Source: CAKAHY01 sp963522175
Lineage (GTDB): Bacteria; Bacillota; Clostridia; Lachnospirales; Lachnospiraceae
Reading direction: 5' to 3'
Assembly: GCA_963522175.1 (NCBI GenBank)
Contig: CAUQXC010000002.1
Coordinates: forward strand, 248,001-312,000
DNA length: 64,000 nt
In this document: one piece after another, positions 23,542 through 32,442 of the stretch
How the letters are laid out: every line of letters begins with the position of its first letter
How positions within the stretch are numbered: the stretch's first letter is position 1
The notes under the pieces: model-generated
What the model was told of the DNA's origin: nothing
Seen by the model: only the letters and a program-made list of their open reading frames with translations
The model's database searches: none
Translations under genes and position numbers: made by a program

Positions 23542-24441
23542 TTAGTTGTCACTAGGTACAACAGCACCCTCATACTTGCTGTTGATGAACTCCTTAATCT
23601 CGTCACTCTGTAATACGTTTACAAGTGCCTTAATCGCTTCTTCGTTTTCTCTTCCGCTCTTAACAGCAATAATGTTTGCGTAAGTAACAGCTGCAACGCT
23701 GTCGGCATCCTCTGTTGCAAGAGCATCCTTTACCTTAAAGCCTGCATCTATAGCAAAGTTTCCGTTGATAACCGCTATATCCACATCCTTTATGGATCTT
23801 GGAATCTGTGCCGCTTCTATCTCTTTAATATCAAGATTCTTAGGATTTTCAACTATGTCATTCTTTGTAGCCTCAAGACCTACACCGTCCTTAAGCTTTA
23901 ACAGTCCCTTATCCGCAAGTAAAAGCAAAGCTCTTGCCTCATTTGTTACATCGTTAGGAACAGCAACGCTTGCTCCATCCTTAAGGTCTTCAAGACTTTC
24001 CGTCTTTCCCTTATATATACCGAACGGCTCATAGTGAATTGCTCCGGCTGAAACTATGTCGGTACCGTTTTCTTCGTTAAACTGCTCAAGATAAGGTAAA
24101 TGCTGGAAATAGTTTGCATCTATCTCACCGCTTTCCGTAGCCTTGTTAGGAAGAACATAGTCGTTAAACACAACGATTTCAAGTTTAATTCCTTCTTTAT
24201 CAAGAGCTTTCTTTGCCGCTTCCAAAATCTCTGCGTGAGGTGAAGGGCTTGCACCTACTTTAAGTGTAACAGGCTTATCACTGTCACTTTTTTTAGCCTC
24301 ACTTGTCTCCTTTTTTTCTTCGGAAACAGCTGTTGTTTCCTCTTTTTTAGCCTCGCTTGACTGTGAATTGTTTGCTCCCGAGCTGCATGCAGCCAAAAGT
24401 GTCAATGCCGCTACCGCTGCAAATAAAAATCTCTTTTTCAT
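23542..24441 (-). CDS. metQ: methionine ABC transporter substrate-binding lipoprotein
   Basis: A 299-residue lipoprotein with lipobox LLAACS (Cys about 20) and a Ser/Lys/Glu/Thr linker. The NlpA/MetQ fold is seen from KVGASPSPHAEIL, EIVVFNDYVLPNKA, DANYFQHLPYLEQF and PFGIYKGK. It captures L- or D-methionine outside the cell for MetNI. It is last in the operon, 52 bp after metI, with a small GC hairpin near 24479-24490 in the gap. The linker composition matches the other lipoproteins of the window. Confidence 0.92.
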   Translation of the reverse strand: MKKRFLFAAVAALTLLAACSSGANNSQSSEAKKEETTAVSEEKKETSEAKKSDSDKPVTLKVGASPSPHAEILEAAKKALDKEGIKLEIVVFNDYVLPNKATESGEIDANYFQHLPYLEQFNEENGTDIVSAGAIHYEPFGIYKGKTESLEDLKDGASVAVPNDVTNEARALLLLADKGLLKLKDGVGLEATKNDIVENPKNLDIKEIEAAQIPRSIKDVDIAVINGNFAIDAGFKVKDALATEDADSVAAVTYANIIAVKSGRENEEAIKALVNVLQSDEIKEFINSKYEGAVVPSDN

Positions 24442-24493
24442 AATATTTTTTCTCCTCTGATTTTTTTTATATAGTAAACGCCTCGGCGTATTG

Positions 24494-25204
24494 CTATTTA
24501 CTTCTTTTATCGCTTATCTTTGCGGATCTCATCCAAAATTCCTGAATAAGCTGAACTATAACTATCAAAATAATGACCGTTATAAACATTATTTCCGTCT
24601 GATATCTGTAATATCCGTAGTTTACGGCTATGGTTCCCAGTCCTCCGCCTCCAGCAAAGCCCGACATTGCGGAATATCCCAGTATGGTCGTCATACTGAT
24701 TGCCGCTCCCACAAGTAAAGACGGCTTCGCTTCCGGCAAAAGAACCTTGTATATTATCTGAAGGTTTGAAGCTCCCATTGATTTTGCCGCCTCAATCACT
24801 CCCGAGTCCACTTCCTTTAAAGAGGACTCAACCATTCTTGCAAGAAACGGTGCCGCACTGATAACAAGCGGAGGTATAACCGCCGTAGGCCCTATAGTGG
24901 TTCCCACTATAGCTCTCGTAACAGGCATTACCATAACAAGAAGGATTATAAAGGGCACTGACCTGAGTATATTTATCACAAGCCCCAAAATAAAGTTAAG
25001 ACTCCTCATAGGTTTTATACCGTCTTTATCGCTTACGACCAAAAAAATTCCGAGCGGTATGCCGATAGCATAGGCTATGAAAGAAGAAACAAAAACCATG
25101 TATATCGTTTCACCTATACCTGTAAAAAGCATATCCACCGTTGTCTCCGAGGTAGGGAAAAACATGTTTAAAAAGTTTGCTACGACTTGTGATACGATAA
25201 ACAT
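24494..25204 (-). CDS. metI: methionine ABC transporter permease
   Basis: A 236-residue permease with five predicted membrane helices. The EAA loop is VDSGVIEAAKSMGASNLQII and the conserved MSGFAGGGGLGTIAVNYGY is typical of MetI. Its ATG shares one base with the stop of metN (TAATG), showing coupled translation. It forms the channel for MetN and MetQ. Confidence 0.93.
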   Translation of the reverse strand: MFIVSQVVANFLNMFFPTSETTVDMLFTGIGETIYMVFVSSFIAYAIGIPLGIFLVVSDKDGIKPMRSLNFILGLVINILRSVPFIILLVMVMPVTRAIVGTTIGPTAVIPPLVISAAPFLARMVESSLKEVDSGVIEAAKSMGASNLQIIYKVLLPEAKPSLLVGAAISMTTILGYSAMSGFAGGGGLGTIAVNYGYYRYQTEIMFITVIILIVIVQLIQEFWMRSAKISDKRSK

Positions 25205-26202
25205 TATTCCACCTCCTCAAATGTTACTTTTTTACTCATAAGATAATTGTAGACTTTATTATAATCCATTTCATTGTCGGGAAGCTGTATGATCATCTGA
25301 CCGTGGGCACTCCCCTGCAAGTCATTTGTTTTTGCGTACAATATGTTGACGGGAACCTTAGTTGAAAATATAAGATTTGCGATAACAGGCTCAAAGGAGC
25401 TTCTGCCGTCAAATATTATCCTAAGTTTTCTTCCGCCCTCTATGCGCAGATTTTCATTTGCCTCTCCCAAAATAAGCTGCCTGCCTATGTCCGACTTAGG
25501 GTCCGCGAAAATATCCGAAACCTTGCCGCACTCCGCTATTCTTGCATTATCTATTATGGCAACTCTGTCGCATACGGATTCTATAACTTTCATCTCATGG
25601 GTAATAACTATAACCGTTATTTTGAATTTTTTATTTATGTCTTTTATAAGCTCCAATATCTGCTTTGTCGTGTTGGGGTCAAGTGCCGAAGTCGCCTCAT
25701 CGCAAAGTAACACCTTGGGATTGGTGGCTATGGCTCTTGCTATCGCAACTCTTTGTTTTTGTCCTCCGGAAAGCATTGAAGGGTAGTCCTTTTCTTTTTC
25801 CGAAAGTCCTACGAGCTTTAAAAGCTCTCTCGCCTTTTGAAGCGCCTCTTCTCTTTTAACTCCGGCAATTTCGAGGGGGAAGCAAATATTATCTATTATA
25901 TTTCTCTGTGACAAAAGATTAAACGACTGGAAAATCATTCCCATTTCCTGTCTTGTTTTTCTTATGTCTTTCTCCTTCATCTTGGTAAGGTCTTTGCCTT
26001 CAAAAATCACGGAACCGGCACTAGGTACCTCCAAATAGTTTATACATCTTACCAAAGTGGACTTTCCCGCACCGCTAAGTCCGATAATTCCGAATATTTC
26101 GCCTCTTTCTATATCCAGGTTGATTCCGTCAAGCGCCGTCAGCACATTATTTTTAGTTTGAAATTTCTTGACCATATCAACAATCCTGATGATAGGCTCC
26201 AT
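25204..26202 (-). CDS. metN: methionine ABC transporter ATPase
   Basis: A 332-residue ATPase with Walker A GLSGAGKSTLVR, signature LSGGQKQRVAIARAI, Walker B VLLCDEATSALDP and His switch VITHEMKVI. The C-terminal NIL domain (about 260-332), which binds methionine and inhibits transport, is present and ends in a region with FDGRSSFEPVIAN and VPVNILYAKT. GGAGGAG precedes the ATG. First gene of metNIQ; promoter at 26260-26288. Confidence 0.94.
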   Translation of the reverse strand: MEPIIRIVDMVKKFQTKNNVLTALDGINLDIERGEIFGIIGLSGAGKSTLVRCINYLEVPSAGSVIFEGKDLTKMKEKDIRKTRQEMGMIFQSFNLLSQRNIIDNICFPLEIAGVKREEALQKARELLKLVGLSEKEKDYPSMLSGGQKQRVAIARAIATNPKVLLCDEATSALDPNTTKQILELIKDINKKFKITVIVITHEMKVIESVCDRVAIIDNARIAECGKVSDIFADPKSDIGRQLILGEANENLRIEGGRKLRIIFDGRSSFEPVIANLIFSTKVPVNILYAKTNDLQGSAHGQMIIQLPDNEMDYNKVYNYLMSKKVTFEEVE

Positions 26203-26223
26203 ATTATCTCCTCCTCAAGCTCA

Positions 26224-26253
26224 CATACTCATTGTATACATGTAAATTGTATG
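26224..26253 (-). promoter_or_regulatory. imperfect dyad downstream of the metN promoter (possible operator)
   Basis: CATAC (26224-26228) and GTATG (26249-26253) flank a partly symmetric core with two overlapping 8-bp palindromes, TGTATACA and TACATGTA. It lies between the -10 box and the metN ribosome site, where a repressor could block transcription. No S-box or T-box structure fits in this leader of about 60 nt. Confidence 0.35.
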
Positions 26254-26259
26254 CTCCAT

Positions 26260-26288
26260 ATTTTATATTCACTTTCTGTTATAGTCAA
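26260..26288 (-). promoter_or_regulatory. promoter of metNIQ
   Basis: On the minus strand TTGACT (26283-26288), 17 bp, then TAAAAT (26260-26265). It is the best sigma-A-type match in the gap between pepV and metN. Confidence 0.65.
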
Positions 26289-26315
26289 TACCTTTGCATA
26301 TCCTTGTTTTTTATA

Positions 26316-26344
26316 CTTAGATATAGTTTTTAGCTATATCTAAG
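26316..26344 (-). terminator. hairpin after pepV
   Basis: An 11-bp perfect stem (CTTAGATATAG with CTATATCTAAG, 7-nt loop) begins three bases after the pepV stop. The following minus-strand bases are A-rich rather than U-rich, so it may be a weak terminator or an mRNA 3'-end stabiliser. Confidence 0.5.
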
Positions 26345-26346
26345 CT

Positions 26347-27747
26347 TTATGAACATAAGTCAACTATAACCTGTGCAAATATTTTCGCCGAAACAACAAG
26401 CTCGTCTATAGGCATAAACTCATCCGCTCCGTGCATTCTTGTATCTGTTTCCGGGAATACCGCACCGAAAGCTACACCGTTTTTAATGTTATGTACATAA
26501 GTACCGCCGCCTATCGCTATGCACTCTCCCTTTCTTCCCGTATACTCCTCATAGCACTTATTCAAGGTTCTTACAAAATCCGAATTCGCATCAACCTCAT
26601 GAGGATTTTGCATAGTTGTATTTGTAAATTCCAAACCTATACTTTGGAATTTTTCTCTACAGGTTTTAAGAGTCTTTTCCGGATCTGTAGAAACAGGGCA
26701 TCTGGAATCGAAGTATCCGTCAAGCCCCTTCTCATCAAGCTCAAGCATAGAAAAGGCAAGGGTTAAGCTTCCGCTTTTTTCATCGCTTACAGCTATTCCC
26801 AAATCAGTTCCGTCAGTCTGTCCGTGAGGCATAAGCTTTATAAGACCTTTAATCGCATCTACTCTCTTTGACGGTGCAAACTCAAGTCTTGATAAAAGTG
26901 TCAAAAGACCCGTTATAGCATTGTTTCCTTTATGAGGTGTGGATGCATGTGCATTCGCTCCGAAAGCGGTTACTGAAAACTCGGGTTCCAAATCAAAAAC
27001 AAACTTTATTCCCGTTTCCTTTTCCACTTCGTCCGCAAGCTTTTCAACCGCCTTAAAATCAAAGCCTTCCAAAACAGCCATAGCCTTAGGAGGAACTACG
27101 TTTATTTTTGTTCCCGCCTTGATGCTTACAAGCCTCGGAAGCTTATCCTCCAAAGGCAGACTTCCTATAAAATGTCCGTCAAGTCTTCCCTTCTCTATAT
27201 TAACGACAGGATACTCTCCGTCCGGAGTAAAGGTCATAGGTGCTTCTTTTTCTATCTTGTAGTAATGCGCTATACAGGAGCTTCCGCATTCCTCGTCCGT
27301 TCCCAATATAAGTCTTACATTTTTCTTTAAAGGTATGTTAAGATCCTTTACAGCCTTAAGTGCATAGAGGGCAGCCACTGCCGGTCCCTTGTCGTCGCTC
27401 GTTCCTCTTCCGAATATCTTTCCGTCCTTTACTATAGGGTCAAAAGGCTTTGTTTCAGTCCAGCCCTCTCCTTCGGGCACTACGTCAAGGTGAGCGAGAA
27501 TATCAAGCCCTCTCTCCTTATCGTTTAAGTCCACGGCTCCTACGTAATTGTCATAATTTCTTACCGCAAAACCGTAATTACCCGCCATTTCAAGAGCTAT
27601 ATGAAGGGCTCTTGCCGGACCTTCTCCAAAAGGCATACCCTCTTTATAAGCAGTTTTCTGGCTGTCAATTCTACATAAGCTTATGACATCGTCTATCATC
27701 TCCTGCTTATGCTCTTCAACATATTTTTCAATTTCTTCTCTGTACAT
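26347..27747 (-). CDS. pepV: dipeptidase PepV (M20 family)
   Basis: A 466-residue cytoplasmic Zn-dependent dipeptidase. Metal-binding motifs are LAHLDVVPEGEGW (His-x-Asp), GRGTSDDKGP (bridging Asp), GTDEECGS (catalytic Glu-Glu) and the C-terminal GGGTYVHN. The lid domain (about 190-330) is present. Length fits PepV/Sapep. It cleaves dipeptides released by peptide uptake or protein turnover. It is 21 bp after prfC, so the two may share a transcript. Confidence 0.93.
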   Translation of the reverse strand: MYREEIEKYVEEHKQEMIDDVISLCRIDSQKTAYKEGMPFGEGPARALHIALEMAGNYGFAVRNYDNYVGAVDLNDKERGLDILAHLDVVPEGEGWTETKPFDPIVKDGKIFGRGTSDDKGPAVAALYALKAVKDLNIPLKKNVRLILGTDEECGSSCIAHYYKIEKEAPMTFTPDGEYPVVNIEKGRLDGHFIGSLPLEDKLPRLVSIKAGTKINVVPPKAMAVLEGFDFKAVEKLADEVEKETGIKFVFDLEPEFSVTAFGANAHASTPHKGNNAITGLLTLLSRLEFAPSKRVDAIKGLIKLMPHGQTDGTDLGIAVSDEKSGSLTLAFSMLELDEKGLDGYFDSRCPVSTDPEKTLKTCREKFQSIGLEFTNTTMQNPHEVDANSDFVRTLNKCYEEYTGRKGECIAIGGGTYVHNIKNGVAFGAVFPETDTRMHGADEFMPIDELVVSAKIFAQVIVDLCS

Positions 27748-27768
27748 TTCTTATACCTCCCAAAATAA

Positions 27769-29358
27769 TTAATTTCTGCCGAACTCACTTAATTTTAAGT
27801 CCGGATTTCTTTCTTCCACCATTCTGATACTCCACTCATTTATGAATATGAGTAAAGGATTATCCTTTAAGTCCTTAATCCTCTTCATATCACTTGTACC
27901 GCTTATCTTTGAAACATCAATTTCATGCGGATTTTCTATCCATCTTATATATTCATAAGGCAGCTTTTCAAGTTTTACATCAACATTGTATTCGCTCTCA
28001 AGTCTGTAGGTTAAAACCTCAAACTGCAAGACTCCGACCACTCCCACTATTATTTCTTCCATACCGGTGTTAAACTCTTGGAAAATCTGAATAGCTCCTT
28101 CCTGAGCAATCTGGTATATACCCTTTATAAACTGCTTACGCTTCATTGTATCTACCTGTCTTACTCTTGCAAAATGCTCCGGTGCAAAGGTAGGAATACC
28201 TTCAAACTCGATTTTTGAAGGACTGTCAGTAATGGTATCGCCTATGGAAAAAATCCCCGGATCAAATACACCTATAATATCGCCGGCAAATGCCTTTTCC
28301 ACTATTTTTCTTTCATCCGCCATCATCTGAGTTGAGCGATTAAGTCTGATTTTTTTCGCTCCCTGTATATGATTTACTTCTATTCCCGGCAAATACTCTC
28401 CCGAACATATACGCATAAAGGCTATCCTGTCCCTGTGCGCCTTGTTCATATTCGCCTGAATCTTAAAGACAAAAGCCGAAAAAAACTCATCCTTCATTGG
28501 GTCGACTTTGCCTTCCTTGGTTCTCCTTGAAAGCGGTGAGCTTGTCATTTCAAGGAAATACTTAAGGAATAAATCCACTCCGAAATTTGTAAGTGCCGAA
28601 CCGAAAAATACGGGGCTGAGCTTTCCCTGCGAAACCTTTTCTATATCAAGCTCATCCGCCGCACCGTCCAAAAGCTCTATATCTTCCAGAAGCTTTTCAT
28701 AGTTCGTCTCTCCTATTACATTTTTTACATCCTTGTCTTCAAGTCCCACGATACTCGTTTCAAGCTCTTTCATACCTGCAAGGCTTGCCGTATATGAGTG
28801 TATCTCTTTTTTTCTTCTGTCATACACTCCTTTAAAATTCTTACCGCAGGATATAGGCCAGTTTACCGGGCAGGTTCTTATACCCAAAACATCCTCTATG
28901 TCGTCCATAAGTTCAAAAGGATCCCCGGCCTCCCTGTCAAGCTTATTTATAAATGTGAAAATAGGGATATTTCTCATCACACATACCTTAAAAAGCTTTA
29001 TGGTCTGTTCCTCCACACCCTTACTTGCATCTATAACCATCACCGCCGAATCGGCAGCCATAAGCGTTCTGTATGTATCCTCCGAGAAATCCTGATGTCC
29101 CGGGGTATCAAGTATATTTATACAGAAGCCGTCATAGTTAAACTGCATAACCGAAGATGTTACCGAAATTCCTCTTTCCTTTTCTATCTCCATCCAGTCG
29201 CTGACCGCATGCTTTCCGGTCTTTTTTCCCTTTACGCTGCCGGCTAGGTTTATAGCTCCTCCGTACAGCAAAAATTTCTCCGTCAATGTAGTCTTTCCCG
29301 CATCGGGGTGGCTTATAATGGCAAAGGTACGTCTCTTTTTTATTTCATCAAAATCCAA
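27769..29358 (-). CDS. prfC: peptide chain release factor 3
   Basis: A 529-residue translational GTPase that recycles RF1/RF2 from the ribosome. The P-loop is HPDAGKTTLTEK (about 17-28), switch II is DTPGHQDFSEDT, and the base-specificity motif is NKLDREAGDP. Domain 2 and the C-terminal RF3 domain (LQFEVLTYRLESEYNVDVKL) are complete. Length is typical. Confidence 0.96.
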   Translation of the reverse strand: MDFDEIKKRRTFAIISHPDAGKTTLTEKFLLYGGAINLAGSVKGKKTGKHAVSDWMEIEKERGISVTSSVMQFNYDGFCINILDTPGHQDFSEDTYRTLMAADSAVMVIDASKGVEEQTIKLFKVCVMRNIPIFTFINKLDREAGDPFELMDDIEDVLGIRTCPVNWPISCGKNFKGVYDRRKKEIHSYTASLAGMKELETSIVGLEDKDVKNVIGETNYEKLLEDIELLDGAADELDIEKVSQGKLSPVFFGSALTNFGVDLFLKYFLEMTSSPLSRRTKEGKVDPMKDEFFSAFVFKIQANMNKAHRDRIAFMRICSGEYLPGIEVNHIQGAKKIRLNRSTQMMADERKIVEKAFAGDIIGVFDPGIFSIGDTITDSPSKIEFEGIPTFAPEHFARVRQVDTMKRKQFIKGIYQIAQEGAIQIFQEFNTGMEEIIVGVVGVLQFEVLTYRLESEYNVDVKLEKLPYEYIRWIENPHEIDVSKISGTSDMKRIKDLKDNPLLIFINEWSIRMVEERNPDLKLSEFGRN

Positions 29359-29485
29359 ATTTTATTCCTCCGTCTAAGGATAATTTTTCTTAATACTTTC
29401 AAACTCTTATAATACTTCAAAAAGCCTTCTGTTACAAGCTATATTTCCCAAAGAAATGCCGATTCAGTCGGACTGCATGAATTTA

Positions 29486-30301
29486 TCAGCTTAATTCCAA
29501 AGAATCCGAAATATAAAAATAATATTTATTTTCATTACAATATTTTTCAATTTCTTTTTTCAACTTCTCATCAGCCGTATATTCCAGCAAGTATATATCG
29601 AGCTTCTTCTCCCTACAGTAACCAAGATAGTCCGTATAATAGCTCTTTACCTCCTCATCCGCCTTTTTAAACTCGGAGTTTTCAAAATCAATGGCTGTAA
29701 AAACGGTCTCCTGATTAACTCCCTTTACTATAGGACTTAAGCGCCCTTCCTCCAAAGCTTTTTTTACGAATTCATCTCCTCCGTTTATGATTAAAGGAAG
29801 CCCCGGCTCCGATAAAGAATCCAGAATATCCGCTACAGCTTCATATATCTCATCATTTTTATAATTTGAATACACGTCCGTATTATCTATAAAAAAACCG
29901 TCCACACCTTTTTCTTTATACTCTTTTGCAAGCTTTAAAATATGCTCTTGCCACTCTTTTTTTCTTACATCCACCCAATGCTCCTCTTCCCAGTTTTCAT
30001 AAGCTCCCATGCTTATATCTTTGAAGTTTTCATAAAAATCTCTAAACTCCTCAACCGAGCCTATATTCAGATAGGTGTAGACCTTTTTATTATTGTTTTT
30101 GTGTAAAGCCTCTATATCGTTCTTATCAAGATTATATGCCTCTACTATAAGCAAATCGTAGTTTTCTTTTTTTAGGGTCTCTTCCCTTGATGCTCCTATG
30201 AATACTCCGTAGCTTTTTGAGGCTTCCGATTTATCCGAGCGACAGGCGGATAAGAGAAAAATACATATAAATACTATAAATATCGTCTTAACTTTATTCA
30301 T
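29486..30301 (-). CDS. GH114-like (endo-alpha-1,4-polygalactosaminidase/TM1410 fold) lipoprotein
   Basis: About 271 residues. A signal peptide with lipobox LLSACR (Cys about 20) is followed by a TIM-barrel of the TM1410/GH114 superfamily: YDLLIVEAYNLDKNDIEAL, VYTYLNIGSVEEFRDF, VDVRKKEWQEHILKLA and GVDGFFIDNTDVYSNY. Acidic residues at strand ends (Glu in VEAY, Asp in FIDNTD, Glu in NQETVFTAIDF) are candidates for catalysis. It may hydrolyse a galactosaminoglycan-type surface polysaccharide. The second of two close ATGs is chosen because AAAGG is eight bases upstream; it overlaps the end of coaBC. It has no other glycan genes beside it. Confidence 0.8.
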   Translation of the reverse strand: MNKVKTIFIVFICIFLLSACRSDKSEASKSYGVFIGASREETLKKENYDLLIVEAYNLDKNDIEALHKNNNKKVYTYLNIGSVEEFRDFYENFKDISMGAYENWEEEHWVDVRKKEWQEHILKLAKEYKEKGVDGFFIDNTDVYSNYKNDEIYEAVADILDSLSEPGLPLIINGGDEFVKKALEEGRLSPIVKGVNQETVFTAIDFENSEFKKADEEVKSYYTDYLGYCREKKLDIYLLEYTADEKLKKEIEKYCNENKYYFYISDSLELS

Positions 30302-31496
30302 GCTCATTACCTTTCATTTTTATGAAATCAAGTATTTTATGGGCAAGTTCGCTTTTACTCATCAAACTTAAACTTTGGATATCATCCTTTGTTATGATAC
30401 TTGCCACATTGGTATCCGTTCCGAATCCCGCTCCCTCTGTTTTCAGATTGTTCGCCACTATCATATCGAGCTTCTTTTTTTCCAGTTTTTTTCTTGAATT
30501 TTCGAGCAGATTTTCCGTTTCCATGGAAAAACCGCACAAGAACTGCCTGCCTTTTTTGTGCTCTCCCAGATAAGCCAAAATATCATCCGTTCTTTCAAGT
30601 TCTATGTACATTTCTTCATCCGTCTTTTTCACCTTGTTTTCGGCTATATTTTTCGGTCTGTAATCGGCAACCGCCGCCGCCTTTATTATTATATCCGCTT
30701 CATCGGCACGGGAAATAACTTCCCTGTACATATCCTTTGCACTGATAATATTCACGGTTTCTATACCCTTTACAACTCTTTCACCGGTTTTGCCCAAAAC
30801 AAGGCTCACCTTTGCCCCTCTGTAATATGCCGCTTTAGCAAGTTCTATACCCATTTTTCCGCTGCTGTGATTGCTTATGAATCTGACCGGATCTACGGCT
30901 TCCATGGTAGGTCCCGCCGTAACGAGAACCTTTTTTCCCGACAAATCCTTTTCATAGGCAGTGTGATACTCTATCCTGTCATATATTTCATAAGGCTCCG
31001 GCATTTTTCCCGCACCCGTGTCTCCGCAGGCGAGGTATCCGCTTGCCGCTTCCATAACATCAAAGCCATAATTCTCAAGCCTTAAAATATTGTCCTTTAC
31101 TATGGGATTTTCATACATTCTCGTATTCATGGCAGGTACCACAAGCTTTTTGCATGTACATGCGAGGGCCACCGTACTGAGCATATCATCCGCCAAACCG
31201 CAAGCAAGCTTAGCTACAATATCGGCACTCGCAGGAGCGACCACAAGTATATCCGCTTCCTTTGCAAGTTCTATATGCTCAACTTTAAATTCAAAATTCC
31301 TGTCAAAAGTATCCGTAAAGCACTTGTTACCCGTCAAGCTTTCAAAAGTCAGAGGGCTTATAAACTTTGTCGCATTTTCCGTCATTATGACTTTTACTCT
31401 CGCTCCCGCCTTTTTAAGTCTGCTTGCAAGCTCGGCCGCCTTATATGCCGCTATTCCGCCGCTTACACCTAAAAGTATACATTTATCCTTCAACAT
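30294..31496 (-). CDS. coaBC: bifunctional phosphopantothenoylcysteine decarboxylase/phosphopantothenate-cysteine ligase
   Basis: A 400-residue CoA-pathway enzyme. The N-terminal CoaC flavoprotein has SGGIAAYKAAEL, PAMNTRMYENP and ACGDTGAGKMPEP. The C-terminal CoaB domain begins near residue 185 with VTAGPTMEAVDPVRFISNHS and has the lysine motif NKVKK. It makes 4'-phosphopantetheine from phosphopantothenate and cysteine. It is divergent from coaX, 92 bp apart, so two CoA genes face each other across a shared promoter region. Confidence 0.96.
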   Translation of the reverse strand: MLKDKCILLGVSGGIAAYKAAELASRLKKAGARVKVIMTENATKFISPLTFESLTGNKCFTDTFDRNFEFKVEHIELAKEADILVVAPASADIVAKLACGLADDMLSTVALACTCKKLVVPAMNTRMYENPIVKDNILRLENYGFDVMEAASGYLACGDTGAGKMPEPYEIYDRIEYHTAYEKDLSGKKVLVTAGPTMEAVDPVRFISNHSSGKMGIELAKAAYYRGAKVSLVLGKTGERVVKGIETVNIISAKDMYREVISRADEADIIIKAAAVADYRPKNIAENKVKKTDEEMYIELERTDDILAYLGEHKKGRQFLCGFSMETENLLENSRKKLEKKKLDMIVANNLKTEGAGFGTDTNVASIITKDDIQSLSLMSKSELAHKILDFIKMKGNEHE

Positions 31497-31588
31497 AGGA
31501 TTTTCCCCCTTTTACTTTTTTCTTTTATATTTACAACGAATATGCTACACTATATTAGCATATTTAACAAATGAAAGGAATATTTATT

Positions 31589-32353
31589 ATGATTTTGGCA
31601 ATAGATATGGGAAATTCAAATACGGTAATAGGCGGTATTGACAAGGACAAAATATATTTTTTGGAAAGACTTACCACAAGGCAGGGTAAAACCGACTTGG
31701 AATACGCTGTAAATATAAAAAATATTTTGGAAATTTACAATATAGATAAAAAAGAGATTTCCGGCGCAATACTCTCAAGCGTTGTTCCTCCTTTAAATCA
31801 AACCATTTTGAAAGCCGTTAAAAAAATTACCGGAAAAGATTGTCTTTTGGTAAACCCCGATATGAGAACAAATATAAATATTGTTATGGATAATCCCAAA
31901 GCGGTCGGTTCCGACCTTATTGTGGACAGCGTTGCGGCTATAAACGAATACAAACTCCCTCTTGCGATAATAGATATGGGAACCGCAACCACCATCTTTG
32001 TAGTGGATAAAGATAAAAATTTTATAGGCGGAATAATACATCCGGGGCTTCGTGTTTCCCTCGAATCCTTGAGCAATCGAACCGCCCAGCTTCCTCATAT
32101 AAATCTTGAAAAACCCGAAAGAATAATATCAAAAAATACTGTAGACAGCATGAGAAGCGGTATTCTTTACGGTCATGCAGGTATGATGGACGCCTGCATA
32201 GAAAGAATGGAAGACGAGCTGGGAGAAAAGCTCAATGTAGTTGCAACAGGAGGTCTTGCTCCTTTCGTCATTCCGTTTTGCAAGCATGAAATCACGGTTG
32301 ATGAAAACCTTCTTTTAAAAGGGCTTCGTATACTTTATGAACTGAATAAATAA
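31589..32353 (+). CDS. coaX: type III pantothenate kinase
   Basis: About 254 residues, the only well-supported plus-strand gene in the window. ATP- and substrate-binding motifs are AIDMGNSNTVIGG at the N-terminus, then VDSVAAINEY, IDMGTATTIFVVD and GGIIHPGLRVS, as in CoaX of the ASKHA superfamily. It phosphorylates pantothenate in the first step of CoA synthesis. The ATG at 31589 is preferred to the one at 31571 because AAAGGA lies about nine bases before it and the family starts with this motif. Confidence 0.94.
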   Translation: MILAIDMGNSNTVIGGIDKDKIYFLERLTTRQGKTDLEYAVNIKNILEIYNIDKKEISGAILSSVVPPLNQTILKAVKKITGKDCLLVNPDMRTNINIVMDNPKAVGSDLIVDSVAAINEYKLPLAIIDMGTATTIFVVDKDKNFIGGIIHPGLRVSLESLSNRTAQLPHINLEKPERIISKNTVDSMRSGILYGHAGMMDACIERMEDELGEKLNVVATGGLAPFVIPFCKHEITVDENLLLKGLRILYELNK

Positions 32354-32391
32354 AGTCTGCAAAGCTCTGTCCGAGCTCCTTTATAAAAAAG

Positions 32392-32436
32392 AAAAGCACA
32401 TTATCAAAACTTTATAAAGCTTGATAATGTGCTTTT
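32392..32436. terminator. bidirectional terminator between coaX and ftsZ
   Basis: A perfect 16-bp stem (AAAAGCACATTATCAA with its complement) and a 13-nt loop lie between the two convergent genes. The minus-strand side is followed by a T-rich tract (CTTTTTTAT), and the plus-strand stem ends in TTTT. It serves ftsZ and probably coaX. Confidence 0.9.
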
Positions 32437-32442
32437 AACACT

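Noticed and set aside
26316..26344. Strong intrinsic terminator after pepV
   Set aside because: The stem is good but is followed by A-rich rather than U-rich sequence on the minus strand, so only a moderate call was kept.
26203..26346. SAM riboswitch of metNIQ
   Set aside because: No S-box core sequences; the leader after the predicted promoter is only about 60 nt.
30322..31472. Plus-strand open frames opposite coaBC
   Set aside because: Shadows of the coaBC codon pattern, with Ser/Phe-rich nonsense composition.
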